A stretch of 38,070 bases of DNA, from the NCBI GenBank assembly GCA_904378095.1, contig CAJFHE010000011.1, positions 1-38,070 on the forward strand, in the 5' to 3' direction. This DNA comes from an uncultured Clostridia bacterium (GTDB taxonomy: Bacteria > Bacillota > Clostridia > TANB77 > CAG-508). Shown here one piece after another: positions 20,120 to 28,830 of the stretch. Each line of letters starts with the position of its first letter. Positions within the stretch are counted from its first letter, which is position 1. Made by a program: the position numbers and the translations under genes. Below the pieces are notes generated by a model, which saw only the letters and a program-made list of their open reading frames with translations, was not told where the DNA came from and ran no database searches.

Positions 20120-20125
20120 ATTATA
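20120..20125 (-). promoter_or_regulatory. -10 box of agrBD, weak -35
   Basis: A perfect TATAAT on the minus strand 16-25 bp before the agrB start. The region 17 nt further upstream reads AAATAT, far from TTGACA. This fits an activator-dependent promoter such as an AgrA target, with the palindrome at 20161-20228 just upstream. The activator is inference. Confidence 0.4.
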
Positions 20126-20160
20126 ATAATACTTTTTTTGACATATTTTTTATTTGTTAT

Positions 20161-20228
20161 ACGTAAAGTGCAAAATATTATACGAAAACTTATTTTTTCA
20201 TTTTCGTATAATATTTTGGCACTTTCGT
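20161..20228. repeat. 28-bp near-perfect inverted repeat upstream of agrB
   Basis: The arms at 20161-20188 and 20201-20228 pair over 28 nt with one mismatch and one bulged base around a 12-nt loop. The core is AAAATATTATACGAAAA against its complement. No T-tract follows on either strand, so it is not a standard terminator. It may be an operator, a transcript hairpin or a small palindromic repeat. Confidence 0.8.
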
Positions 20229-20296
20229 AAAATTTACATAAAACTTTAAAGCAAGTTTAATCCTACATTCTCATTTGTCTAAAAGTCGCATACAAT

Positions 20297-20326
20297 GAGG
20301 GTGGCAGGTTTTAACCTGTCACCCTC
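20297..20326. repeat. GC-rich hairpin, 14-bp stem with 2-nt loop
   Basis: GAGGGTGGCAGGTT (20297-20310) pairs with AACCTGTCACCCTC (20313-20326), with one G-T pair. It stands out from its AT-rich surroundings and has no T-tract on either side. It lies just after the HD pseudogene and may be a palindromic repeat. Confidence 0.7.
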
Positions 20327-20355
20327 GTTCCACTTATGTATTCAATTTTTATAAT

Positions 20356-21031
20356 TCAATGTCTTCTGGAATTTAAAGCAACTTCACTTTTTTCCAAGTA
20401 TTCTTCTGGTCTTATCAAATGTGGTGTTGCTTCAGTCAAATCTTTATGCAAATTTCCATAATTTATTCTAAGTGATTCTTCTTTCTTATATAGCTTTACC
20501 TTGAATTTATTTGATATAATAGACATCGTATCTGAAAAATCTCTATCTCCAAATATATCTTTTAATTTTTGTTTTACTGTTTCTACATCAATATTATTTT
20601 CTAAATTCTGAAAGTCATCAAGTACTCTTGGCATATCACATAGATATTTCAAAACAGGATTTTTAGATTTTTCTCTCACAAGTATGCGAAAATGGTCCAT
20701 GTCCTATATCGTGTAAGAGCATAGAGCATAGTGCCATGTCTTTATCATCTTTAGATATAAAAATATCATAGCGTTTAAGTTCTTTTTCTAAATGCTCAAT
20801 CATTTGTGACATGAGATAAAAAGCACCTACACTATGACTTAATCTTTCGTTATTTTTTAGACCTGGATAATCAAAAACAGAAAAACCGTTTTGTGTAATA
20901 TCATTTAGTCTCTGCATTTCTTTTGTTAGAATAATCTCTGAATAAGGTGGCTGAATTTCAATTTTTCCATATATCGGATCTTCTACTTCCATGGTTTTGC
21001 CATCATCTTTTAGTCTATATGTAAACGATAT
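20356..21031 (-). pseudogene. degenerate HD-domain phosphohydrolase
   Basis: The first frame has an N-terminal part typical of YwfO/dGTPase-like HD proteins (DPIYGKIEI, LLHDIGHGPFSHT with the metal-binding HD). It stops at 20663. A second frame (to 20356) continues with KNPVLKYLCDMPRVL and looks like the C-terminal part of a hydrolase of this kind. The two frames overlap out of register and together give only about 220 residues, against about 400 in the family. I read this as a large internal deletion plus a frameshift. Coding sequence extends upstream of the ATG at 20992 (KISFTYRLKDDGKT) to an ATA at 21031 placed exactly 7 nt after GGAG, so the original ATG also seems lost. Confidence 0.7.
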
Positions 21032-21097
21032 CTTTTTGCTCCTTTCTATTTGTTCGTTAAGATTCTATCATCATTTCTCTTTTTTTTTCAATATTTT

Positions 21098-21785
21098 TTA
21101 TAATTTTAATCCTTCTAATATCTTCCACGTTCCATTCATTTCTGGTATCGACTTAAATGTCATCTTTTCTTTTGTAATTGGATGCTGAATTGTTAACTTG
21201 TATGCCCAAAGAGCAATTTGCTTTCCATGACCTCTTCCTCCGTATTTTTGGTCACCATATATACTGTGCTCTCTGCTCGAAAGCTGTACTCTTATTTGAT
21301 GATGCCTTCCAGTATGTAAGTCGATTTTCAAAACAGACAAATTTATCTCTTCGTTATATTTCAAAACCTCATAATCAAGTGAAGCAAACTTTGCATTTTT
21401 TGTGTCTTCTTTAACCACCCTGCTCATATTATTTCTTTCATTCTTTAATAAATAATCTTCTAATGCTCCGCTTCTCCTCTTGCATTTTTCCATTTGCCAC
21501 AACTAAATACGTTTTTTGAAATACTTTTTCTCGTACTTGCTCACTTAGTCTTGCTGCAGCTTTAGAAGTTTTGGCAAATACCATTACTCCCCCAACAGGT
21601 CTATCCAGCCTATGCACCAAACCCAAATACACATTTCCTAGCTTATTGTATTTCTCTTTTAAGTATTCTTTTATAACAGTAAGCATGTCAATATCACCAG
21701 TCTTGTCTCCTTGCGATGGCACATTTACTGGCTTTTCTACTACTATTATGTGATTGTCTTCAAATATTACCTTTAACTTCTGCAT
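21098..21785 (-). pseudogene. RluD-family pseudouridine synthase, frameshifted
   Basis: The first frame (21785 to 21438) has the family's EDNHIIVVEKPVNVPSQ start and the catalytic HRLDRPVGG motif with the Asp nucleophile. The second frame (to 21098) continues with SGALEDYLLK, LHTGRHHQIRVQ and the C-terminal strands. Joined, they make about 228 residues, close to normal for this family (23S rRNA or tRNA uridine isomerisation). The switch lies near 21460-21490, around minus-strand GAGGAGAAG. It is either an indel error or a recent inactivation, since both halves remain well conserved. RBS AAAGGAG precedes the ATG at 21785. Confidence 0.8.
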
Positions 21786-21857
21786 TTTATTACTCCTTTT
21801 TTAATACTTGGATAACTAACTCTGCGCAGTTTAACAACACCAAAGCGCAATTATTTT

Positions 21858-22715
21858 TCAATTTTCCCACTTTCCATATATACCACAAGGAAGTATAAGT
21901 TTCGAATTGCTCATAGGCAATCCCACTTCTCCATGTGAGAATCTTCCATTCTTCTTTATATTTAGTCTCAACAAATTTTCTAAAACAGTACTAGAAATTC
22001 CTGTTGTATATGAATTTATCAAAAAGAATAATGGTTTATCTGACAATACCTTAGTACATAACTCCACTAAATCAGCAATATTTTCTTCGAATTTCCACAC
22101 TTCACCATTAGTGCCTCTTCCATACGATGGTGGGTCCATTATAATTCCATCATATTTATTGCCTCTGCGTATTTCTCTATTTACAAATTTTACTACGTCA
22201 TCTACTATATATCTAACTGCTCTATCTTTTAATCCTGATGATGCTACATTCTCCTTTGCCCATGTGGTCATTCCTTTTGAGCTATCCACATGGCAAACTT
22301 GAGCCCCAGCGTAGCTACACGCTACAGTTGCCCCTCCTGTGTATGCAAATAAATTTAAAACCTTGATTTCTCTATTGGCATTTTTTATTTTATCAATCAT
22401 CCAGTCCCAGTTTACAGCTTGCTCTGGAAATAGTCCTGTATGTTTAAAGCCCATTGGTTTTATGTTAAAAGTCAGCTCTTTATATTTTATTTGCCAATTT
22501 TCAGGTACTTTCTTATTATATTTCCATGCTCCACCACCAGTTGAGCTTCTATTATACTTGGCATTCGCCATTTTCCATTTTTCTGGAAAAGATTTATCTT
22601 TCCAAATTATTTGTGGGTCAGGTCTTATCAAAAACACATTGCCCCATCTTTCTAACTTCTCACCATTTGCCATGTCTATTATTTCGTAATCTTTCCAACT
22701 ATTTGCTACGTCCAT
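21858..22715 (-). CDS. class I SAM-dependent rRNA methyltransferase, RlmI/RlmK-like
   Basis: A 285-residue protein. The AdoMet-binding motif VLNLFAYTGGATVACSYAGA lies at 119-138, an acidic residue closes the next strand (VDSS, 143-146), and the catalytic-type DPPSYGR is at 194-200. FKHTGLFPEQ (90-99) is the family's F-x-x-TGLF-x-x-Q region. Members methylate 23S rRNA bases. The N-terminal PUA domain of RlmI is absent, so the exact target cannot be named. It lies between the RluD-type gene and a small membrane protein, so it may form an RNA-modification pair with the former. Confidence 0.85.
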   Translation of the reverse strand: MDVANSWKDYEIIDMANGEKLERWGNVFLIRPDPQIIWKDKSFPEKWKMANAKYNRSSTGGGAWKYNKKVPENWQIKYKELTFNIKPMGFKHTGLFPEQAVNWDWMIDKIKNANREIKVLNLFAYTGGATVACSYAGAQVCHVDSSKGMTTWAKENVASSGLKDRAVRYIVDDVVKFVNREIRRGNKYDGIIMDPPSYGRGTNGEVWKFEENIADLVELCTKVLSDKPLFFLINSYTTGISSTVLENLLRLNIKKNGRFSHGEVGLPMSNSKLILPCGIYGKWEN

Positions 22716-22736
22716 TTTTTCCTCCTATTTTGTTCT

Positions 22737-22946
22737 CTACATTACTGCCAGCACATTCACAAAACTCGAAATAAGCAATACATCCAATACCATAAATCCT
22801 ATTGTTGCAAGTAAAATAGTCGTTATCACCTTATGTCTTGCCACCTTGCCTACTATTTTATGTATTACTCCTTTTTCTTCTTGTTTAAAATGTTTTCCGA
22901 CTTGTCCCTCTTTCAATTCTAAAACAATGTCTTTTGCACACTCCAT
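22737..22946 (-). CDS. small membrane protein, unknown
   Basis: A 69-residue protein with a charged N-terminal half and one long hydrophobic segment (about 41-69). It lies 21 bp upstream of the methyltransferase gene, on the same strand. An RBS-like GGGGGA precedes the ATG. I do not recognise the family. Confidence 0.65.
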   Translation of the reverse strand: MECAKDIVLELKEGQVGKHFKQEEKGVIHKIVGKVARHKVITTILLATIGFMVLDVLLISSFVNVLAVM

Positions 22947-23027
22947 ACTAAAATCCCCCTATCTTTATTTTATTTAATATAAAGATATTCAGGATTTTCA
23001 TATATATTCCTACTTTCGTGTGCCAGC

Positions 23028-24857
23028 TTATGACAAGCTTTCCTTTATTTTTCTTGCTAGCTCCATATTAATACCTTTTACTTCACAAATTTCCTCTGCA
23101 TCTGCTTCTGCTATTTTCTTTATGCTTCCGAATTTTTTTAAAAGTGCCTTTTTCTTTACTTTTCCTATTCCAGAGATTTCGTCTAAGGCAGATTTAGTTA
23201 ATTCTTTTTCTCTAAGTTTTTTATGATATCCTATTGCAGTGTCATGCACTGCATCTTGGAAATTAGTTATCAAATTGAATAATGTATTTGAAATTGGTAA
23301 TTCTTCTCTTTCTTTGTTCATCAAGGCTCTAGTTGAGTGTTTGTCATCTTTTACCATTCCAAAGATTGGTATGTCTAAAACGCTAATGTCAAATTCTTCA
23401 TTTTGTGCTCTATATTCTTGTTTTAATTCTACAATCGCCTCTAGTGCCGCTCTTATTTGTGTTATTCCACCATCTACGAAAATCACATCTGGAAGCTTTC
23501 CAAATCCTCCATTTGGATTTTCTATTGAATGTTTTAATCTTCTTGTAATTACTTCTTTCATGCATCTTGGGTCATCTTGTCCAAATACTGTCTTTATTCT
23601 AAATCTTCTTGACATGTTCTTCTTAATAACTCCATCTTGCATAACACACATGCCAGCCACCATATTTGTTCCTGATAAATTTGAAATGTCATAACATTCT
23701 ATTTTTCTAGGTAATTTATCTATTTTTAGGACTTCTTTTAATTCTAGTAGAATTGCGTTTTTATCTTTTTCTTTATTCTCCAAAGTAATTTTTGCATTAT
23801 TCTCAGCCATTTCTACCAATCTTAGTTTCTCACCTTTTTGAGGTGTTTTTATTTCTACTTTTCTTTCTGCCACATTGCTTAACCATTCTTGCAATAATTC
23901 TTTGTCTTCAATTTCTTCTCTTATCATTATTTTGTTTGGCAAAATTGGTCTGTCCATGTAGTATTGTTTTATAAAACTAGATATAATTTCTTTTGGCTCT
24001 TCATCTACTAAATCGTCTAAAAAATAATGCTCTCTTCCTATCATTTTGCTTTTTCGAACGAAGAATATTTCTATACATACTCTTGCTTCACTCTTTGCAA
24101 GTCCAATTACATCAATATCATTTTCAGAAATATTAGATACTTTTTGCTTTTCAGAGATTCTTTCTACTGCTAAAATTTTATCTCTAAGATATGCTGCCTT
24201 TTCATACTGCATGTTTTGTGAAGCTTCTTCCATTTCTTTTGAAATTTGTTTTAATAGCTTGTCAGTTTTTCCTTCTAAAACATCTATTATCTCATCAATC
24301 TGTTTCATATATTCTTCTCTTGATATATATCCCATACAAGGAGCTAGACACTTTTTTATATGATAATTCAAACAAGGTCTATCCTTATATTTGAAACTTC
24401 TGCATTGTCTAATTTTAAATTTAGATTTAATAAACTCAATCATTTCCTTTGCAGCACCTGAATTTGCATATGGTCCAAAATACTTTGCCCCATCATTTAA
24501 AATTCTTCTTGTTATATATACATCAGGATATTCTGCTTTAATGTTTACCTTAATATATGGATATGTTTTGTCATCTTTTAAAAGCACATTAAATTTAGGC
24601 ATGTTTTTCTTTATTAGATTACATTCTAATATGAGAGCCTCTGCCTCATTATCTGTTACTATGTATTCAAAATGGTCAATTAAGGCAACCATATTTTGAA
24701 TTCTTTTTGTTTTATTCGTTTTTCTAAAATATTGCCTTACTCTGTTTTTTAGTGAAATTGCTTTTCCTACATATATTATTTTGTCGTCTTTGTCATGCAT
24801 TATATATACGCCTGGTTTTGAAGGCAATTTTTTTAATTCTTCCTCTATATTAAACAT
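23028..24857 (-). CDS. uvrC: UvrABC excinuclease subunit C
   Basis: A 609-residue protein of normal length for UvrC. It has the GIY-YIG nuclease domain (GVYIMHDKDDKIIYVGKA, from residue 16), a Cys cluster (CLAPC), a UVR motif (about 205-240), the RNase-H-like 5' incision domain (IECYDISNLSGT, FVDGGITQ) and tandem helix-hairpin-helix at the C-terminus (ISGIGKVKKKALLKKFGS). It makes both incisions in nucleotide excision repair with UvrA/UvrB, which are not in this window. Confidence 0.97.
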   Translation of the reverse strand: MFNIEEELKKLPSKPGVYIMHDKDDKIIYVGKAISLKNRVRQYFRKTNKTKRIQNMVALIDHFEYIVTDNEAEALILECNLIKKNMPKFNVLLKDDKTYPYIKVNIKAEYPDVYITRRILNDGAKYFGPYANSGAAKEMIEFIKSKFKIRQCRSFKYKDRPCLNYHIKKCLAPCMGYISREEYMKQIDEIIDVLEGKTDKLLKQISKEMEEASQNMQYEKAAYLRDKILAVERISEKQKVSNISENDIDVIGLAKSEARVCIEIFFVRKSKMIGREHYFLDDLVDEEPKEIISSFIKQYYMDRPILPNKIMIREEIEDKELLQEWLSNVAERKVEIKTPQKGEKLRLVEMAENNAKITLENKEKDKNAILLELKEVLKIDKLPRKIECYDISNLSGTNMVAGMCVMQDGVIKKNMSRRFRIKTVFGQDDPRCMKEVITRRLKHSIENPNGGFGKLPDVIFVDGGITQIRAALEAIVELKQEYRAQNEEFDISVLDIPIFGMVKDDKHSTRALMNKEREELPISNTLFNLITNFQDAVHDTAIGYHKKLREKELTKSALDEISGIGKVKKKALLKKFGSIKKIAEADAEEICEVKGINMELARKIKESLS

Positions 24858-24922
24858 TTTTCGCTTCCTTTATTTTATTAACATAAATATTATATCATAG
24901 ATTTTTTATTTTTAAAACACAA

Positions 24923-24959
24923 AAGAAAAAAATAGATGTGTAGGCATCTATTTTTTCTT
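24923..24959 (-). terminator. terminator of the DUF1737 gene
   Basis: The stem is formed by 24923-24938 and 24945-24959 around a 6-nt loop, with A/T tracts on both sides. The stop codon of the gene lies at the base of the stem. Confidence 0.8.
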
Positions 24960-25149
24960 AAAAATCTCTTATCATTGCCTGATAAAAGTTGTAATAACCC
25001 ACATCGTTTTGCATAACGCAAATTCCGCCTTGTGGTTGCCATCCATTGTCACACAGCTCATTTACTTTTTCTTCAATGACTGCAATGCCTTCCTGGATAG
25101 TGAACTTCTCGCAAAAGACGAGCTGATAGTAGGTAGAGTTGTTACTCAT
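24958..25149 (-). CDS. DUF1737 domain protein
   Basis: A 63-residue protein matching the DUF1737 pattern: a short beta strand (YYQLVFCEKF), a helix (VIEEKVNELCDNGW) and the QPQGGICV turn. Its function is unknown. Its codons are visibly richer in G and C than the neighbours (for example CAG, CTG and GAC runs), which suggests acquisition from elsewhere. It has its own terminator and a good RBS, so it is a single-gene unit. Confidence 0.85.
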   Translation of the reverse strand: MSNNSTYYQLVFCEKFTIQEGIAVIEEKVNELCDNGWQPQGGICVMQNDVGYYNFYQAMIRDF

Positions 25150-25185
25150 AAAAAACCTCTCCTTATATAATTATAAAATAGGGGT

Positions 25186-25209
25186 TTCTTCTATCCTACA
25201 CTAGAAGAA
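25186..25209. repeat. 8-bp hairpin upstream of the DUF1737 gene
   Basis: TTCTTCTA and TAGAAGAA are separated by 8 nt. It lies in the leader or promoter region of the DUF1737 gene; role unknown. Confidence 0.4.
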
Positions 25210-25341
25210 TAAAACGTTCGTTGCGCACATTATATAACATGTTTATGCGATGTGCAAGAGTTTTTCTGATTTTATTTTGTATGTTCTGCTACTGTTACCA
25301 TTTCCGCTCAATATTAATAAATCTGTAGGTACTAGTCTCCT

Positions 25342-26022
25342 CTACACCAAGCTTTCCTTATTTTCTATAGAATTTAGCAACTTCTCTATATTTTTCCTTC
25401 TATTATATTTTCGTATTTCGGCAATTTCCAAATACCACAAATACGCAATTATTATTAATATGGCTATGTTATGTATGTAAAGTATTGCTATACTTGCTGC
25501 TGCCGTTAGCAAAATCAATACTGTTTTAGAAATCATATATGTAATTTTGTATGCCTTTTTCTTTCCAAATATTATGCTCAATATTTCTTTTACGACTCTG
25601 CCTCCATCCATTGGATAGATTGGGATTAGATTAAACATAGCTATTAATAAATTTGAATATACTATTAAACTAAACATGTACGTATATTGAAGATCTATAT
25701 TAATTTGGGCAATTGCAATCATTATAGTAGCTATAATAAAATTAGTTAATGGACCTGCCAAAGCAATAATCGCCTTTTTTATTGTATATGATTTTACATT
25801 ATTTAATTTATATTCTTCATCACTTACTTTAAACTGTATTTGCAAGCCTACTGGAGTTAGCTTTATTTCCTCTGGCTTAAATTTTAATATTAATCCTGCT
25901 GCTAAATGCCCCAGCTCATGAATTATTGCAAATAGCATCAGTAAAAGGTACATTTCCAGTTGAGAGGTTAGTAAAAACAAAAACAGGAACAAAAAAATCT
26001 TTAAATCCAATTTTATACTCAT
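25342..26022 (-). CDS. spoIVFB: M50 intramembrane metalloprotease, SpoIVFB-like
   Basis: A 226-residue membrane protein with zinc-binding HELGH (35-39) in a TM helix and the second metal ligand in NLIPIYPMDGGRV (about 135-147). In sporulation SpoIVFB cuts pro-sigma-K in the mother cell. The gene lies 16 bp after an M23-domain SpoIVFA-like gene, the classical arrangement. The symbol rests on that pairing. A general M50 peptidase is the alternative. Confidence 0.85.
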   Translation of the reverse strand: MSIKLDLKIFLFLFLFLLTSQLEMYLLLMLFAIIHELGHLAAGLILKFKPEEIKLTPVGLQIQFKVSDEEYKLNNVKSYTIKKAIIALAGPLTNFIIATIMIAIAQINIDLQYTYMFSLIVYSNLLIAMFNLIPIYPMDGGRVVKEILSIIFGKKKAYKITYMISKTVLILLTAAASIAILYIHNIAILIIIAYLWYLEIAEIRKYNRRKNIEKLLNSIENKESLV

Positions 26023-26038
26023 TATTTTTCTATCCTTT

Positions 26039-26993
26039 CTAAAATTTCAAAATAGACTCAGGATTAATCACCCTATTATCTCTTCTAATTTCAAAATGAA
26101 GATGTGGTCCTGTTGAGTTGCCAGTTGAGCCTACTTCTGCTATTTTGTCTCCTTGTTTTACTTCATCCCCTTCTTTTACTAATAACTTACTGCAATGAGC
26201 ATACCTTGTTAATACATCTCCATTTGTAATGTCAATATGCTTTCCATATTCTCCTTCTTCTGAGGCTACAGTAACTTTTCCATCCATTGCTGCATAAATT
26301 GGTGTCCCTTCATTTGCTCCGATATCTATTCCTTGATGATTAGCAGAAACAACTTCTGTTGCTTCTCGTGTCCCATATCTAGATGTCACAGTGCCTGTAA
26401 CTGGTACAATAAAACTATAATTTTCTTTTATATATTCTATGTCAATTTCTGACTGAGACTTTTTTTCCTCGTTTTTACTTTCTTCTACTATTTCATTAGT
26501 ATCTGCTCCACCAATCCCGCCTGCTACATTGCTATCTACAGTATTTGCTGTAGTATCATTTATACTATTTTCGTCAACCACATTTTCAGTAATTGCATTT
26601 ACTTCATTAGTTAATTTATTACTCTCTTCCTCATTTCCTGACTCGTCGTCAAACCACCCCAAGAACCCAAATTTGTCTTTGTTATTATCAATAAACGAAG
26701 TTATTTGACTTTGTATATTTCCAAAATTAATATCATATGACAATAGCTCTTTAGTTTTATTTATTACATCATCTGAAAATATGTAATTTGTATTTTTAAT
26801 AAGGTAAAAAATAATATAAACTACGGCACAAATAACAAGCTGCATAAGCATTTTTTTAAATAATGAAAGTTTTTTCTTTTCGTTTGTATTTACATTACTG
26901 CTAGAAACTCTTACTCCGATTTAACCTTTTTCTTCTATTATATATTTCCTCAGCTCTTCTTATTCTTTCCTCTTGACTAATAGTTCGTTCCAC
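26039..26993 (-). CDS. spoIVFA: M23-domain protein, SpoIVFA-like, with N-terminal frameshift
   Basis: The main frame from ATG 26851 gives 270 residues: a TM helix at the start, an acidic spacer and a C-terminal LytM/M23 domain (NHQGIDIG, GPHLHFEI). Coding sequence clearly extends upstream. A GTG at 26993 with an SD-like AGAGGTG opens a frame reading VERTISQEERIRRAEEIYNR, typical of this family's cytoplasmic start, which stops at 26901. The main frame upstream of 26851 reads VRVSSSNVNTNEKKKLSLFKK. One extra base near 26918 separates the two. No RBS precedes the ATG at 26851. The protein would hold and regulate SpoIVFB next door. Confidence 0.8.
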
Positions 26994-26994
26994 T

Positions 26995-27051
26995 AAAAAA
27001 CACCTCTTCCTTTGTTGTTTTTTTAATGTATATGTGTGAAAGGTGTTTTTT
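26995..27051 (-). terminator. hairpin after the 112-aa gene that also covers the spoIVFA RBS
   Basis: The arms 26995-27005 and 27041-27051 pair perfectly over 11 bp (AAAAAACACCT with AGGTGTTTTTT). The distal arm on the minus strand ends in a T-run, so it can terminate the upstream gene. The same arm carries the AGAGGTG that serves as SD for the GTG at 26993. Confidence 0.6.
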
Positions 27052-27058
27052 ATTACTA

Positions 27059-27397
27059 TTAAATTAAACTAAATACTATACCCAGCATTGTTGTAAATAA
27101 TAAAAAGAAGTTGATTTTTATAGAAGTTTTATATTTTCTTTCTAATTTTTTCATGTTGTTTTTCCATTTAGGTGTGTTTCTTTCCAGCTCCTCTGTGTAA
27201 GATTTTATTAGCATTTCCGCTTCTTTAACAATATACTCTTTATTATCTTTTACTTCTCTGCTCTCTTTCCCTTTTTCTTTATTCTCTACTGTTTGATATT
27301 TATGTATTTTTTTATTCTCTTTTAAAACCACAAAAGCTTCTTCTATCAAATTAGATGGCAAATCTTTTAAAACAATCATATTTTTCATGTCACTCAT
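27059..27397 (-). CDS. small C-terminal-anchored protein, unknown
   Basis: A 112-residue, Lys/Glu-rich helical protein with a single TM helix at the C-terminus (about 95-112). It lies between yyaC and the SpoIVFA-like gene on the same strand. I do not recognise it. By context it may have a sporulation role; this is inference. Confidence 0.65.
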   Translation of the reverse strand: MSDMKNMIVLKDLPSNLIEEAFVVLKENKKIHKYQTVENKEKGKESREVKDNKEYIVKEAEMLIKSYTEELERNTPKWKNNMKKLERKYKTSIKINFFLLFTTMLGIVFSLI

Positions 27398-27458
27398 TTT
27401 TTCACATTCCTTTCCAGGTAATTTATATTACCTAGATTTTTGCCATCTTTTTTCTATC

Positions 27459-27998
27459 TTATACATAAATATTAGATTTTTTTAAAACATTTTTTATTCC
27501 ATTTGCCACTAACTCAGCCATTCCTAAAATTTCTGCCAAGCTTACCTTTTCTAGCTCTTTTATATTCTTTTCTTTTTCTAAATATGATTTGCCAACTATG
27601 CATTTTATATTTATATCAGAATAAAAGCATATACTTTTTTGTAATGCTTTACCTATTTTTATATATCCTTCACTTAGGACAATATCTCCTTTATTATTAG
27701 AATTACTTAGCGCCGCATCAATCGTAATCAAGTAAGGATTTTCTAAATTCTGATAAATCCCTTCAATTACATCTTTTGCATTAAAAAAATTTATTGTATC
27801 GTCTAAAGTACCATATATTTGCAAATATTCATTTTGCAATTTTTTTAAATAATTTCCCACAATCGGTCCTACAGAATCCCCAATTATTTTATTCGTTCCA
27901 ATACACAAAAATACTAAATTTGAATAATCATTTTCCACATACAATTCACTTATTCTTTGCTCAAATTCTTTCACAAATTTGGTATAATTCTTACACAA
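27459..27998 (-). CDS. yyaC: YyaC-type sporulation protein
   Basis: A 179-residue protein of the DUF1256/YyaC family, related to germination protease. It has FLCIGTNKIIGDSVGPIVG near the N-terminus, LITIDAALS in the middle and GKALQKSICFYSDINIKCIVG toward the end. The family is restricted to spore-formers, which helps place the organism. Its exact role is not established. Confidence 0.85.
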   Translation of the reverse strand: MCKNYTKFVKEFEQRISELYVENDYSNLVFLCIGTNKIIGDSVGPIVGNYLKKLQNEYLQIYGTLDDTINFFNAKDVIEGIYQNLENPYLITIDAALSNSNNKGDIVLSEGYIKIGKALQKSICFYSDINIKCIVGKSYLEKEKNIKELEKVSLAEILGMAELVANGIKNVLKKSNIYV

Positions 27999-28033
27999 TT
28001 ATTTATCATCCTCTCTAAATATCATACTGCATT

Positions 28034-28288
28034 CTATTCTTTATCTCTTGCAATTATGATGTTTATATCTCTATCTTTGCTATATTTTTTTATAATGTCC
28101 TCCGAAAAACTTGCAAGCTCATTCGTAAGAATTATTGTGTCATATCTCTTGTGTATTAATTCTTGTATTGTGGTATCCGTTGTTTCTGGGTCCTTTAACT
28201 TAAAAACGTCAAACCCTAATTTTTCTGGTACTTTAAAACTTCTATCGTCCTTGTCATACTTTAGCCAAGAAATCCTCATATTCATCAC
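28034..28288 (-). CDS. small protein resembling V/A-type ATPase subunit F
   Basis: An 84-residue alpha/beta protein: KLGFDVFKLKDPETTD, then HKRYDTIILTNELASF, then a terminal strand INIIIARD. This follows the V-ATPase F pattern (GFxxxGVxVxxVxDPEE, IILITxELA). There are no other V-ATPase genes nearby, so it may be a stand-alone relative. Several starts are possible: GTG 28288, ATG 28285 or ATG 28279. A second frame opening at an ATG 20-25 bp upstream reads GDEYEDFLAKV before a stop, so a small frameshift near the start cannot be excluded. Confidence 0.6.
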   Translation of the reverse strand: MMNMRISWLKYDKDDRSFKVPEKLGFDVFKLKDPETTDTTIQELIHKRYDTIILTNELASFSEDIIKKYSKDRDINIIIARDKE

Positions 28289-28317
28289 CAGTTTTAGTGT
28301 TTGACATTTTTAAAAAA

Positions 28318-28830
28318 TTATTCACTTTCTTTGCTCAATTCATTCTTTAGCTCATCATCTGATACATAATTTAATGCTCTTTTATCGTTTTTAACTGCTG
28401 TCATAGCAATATCTTTATTAGCTCTTAATCTCTTACTTGCATATTTAAATATAAGTCCTTTATTACTTACTGCTGCAAGAACTACATCATCATCATCTCT
28501 TAGTGCTTCTGATGCATAATATAGCTCTTGTCCATCTATCTTAACTGCATCTAGCATTGTTTCTTTATCATTTGCTAATCTTTCACTTACATAGCAGGCC
28601 GTCCACCCAACTTTTTTAATTGAAGCCAACACCACCTCTTTGTCATCTTTCAAATTGCTACTAGCAAACTCTAAAGCATTTCCATCTTGGTTAATTGCTG
28701 CCATTACCACTTCTTTATCGTCTTTTAATCTATCAGAAGCTAAATCTAGCAAACTGCCTTGCTTACTAACCATCTCTAGAACATAATTTTTATCATCATT
28801 TTTTTCATTATCAAATTCCATTTTTTTCAC
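28318..28830 (-). CDS. DUF4116 repeat protein
   Basis: A 170-residue protein made of about five tandem helical units of roughly 24-25 residues with the pattern LKDDKEVVxAAIxxxGxALEFAS (from about residue 25 to 160). This is the DUF4116 repeat, of unknown function and often found in protein-interaction settings. Its start overlaps the stop of the AlkD-like gene by 4 nt, so the two are coupled. Confidence 0.85.
   Translation of the reverse strand: MKKMEFDNEKNDDKNYVLEMVSKQGSLLDLASDRLKDDKEVVMAAINQDGNALEFASSNLKDDKEVVLASIKKVGWTACYVSERLANDKETMLDAVKIDGQELYYASEALRDDDDVVLAAVSNKGLIFKYASKRLRANKDIAMTAVKNDKRALNYVSDDELKNELSKESE

Noticed and set aside
20297..20326. Terminator for the HD gene
   Set aside because: The stem is strong but no T-tract follows on either strand, so I list it as a palindrome only.
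22526..22774. Plus-strand frames opposite the methyltransferase and UvrC genes
   Set aside because: No RBS, hydrophobic antisense composition, and the opposite strand holds clearly conserved enzymes.
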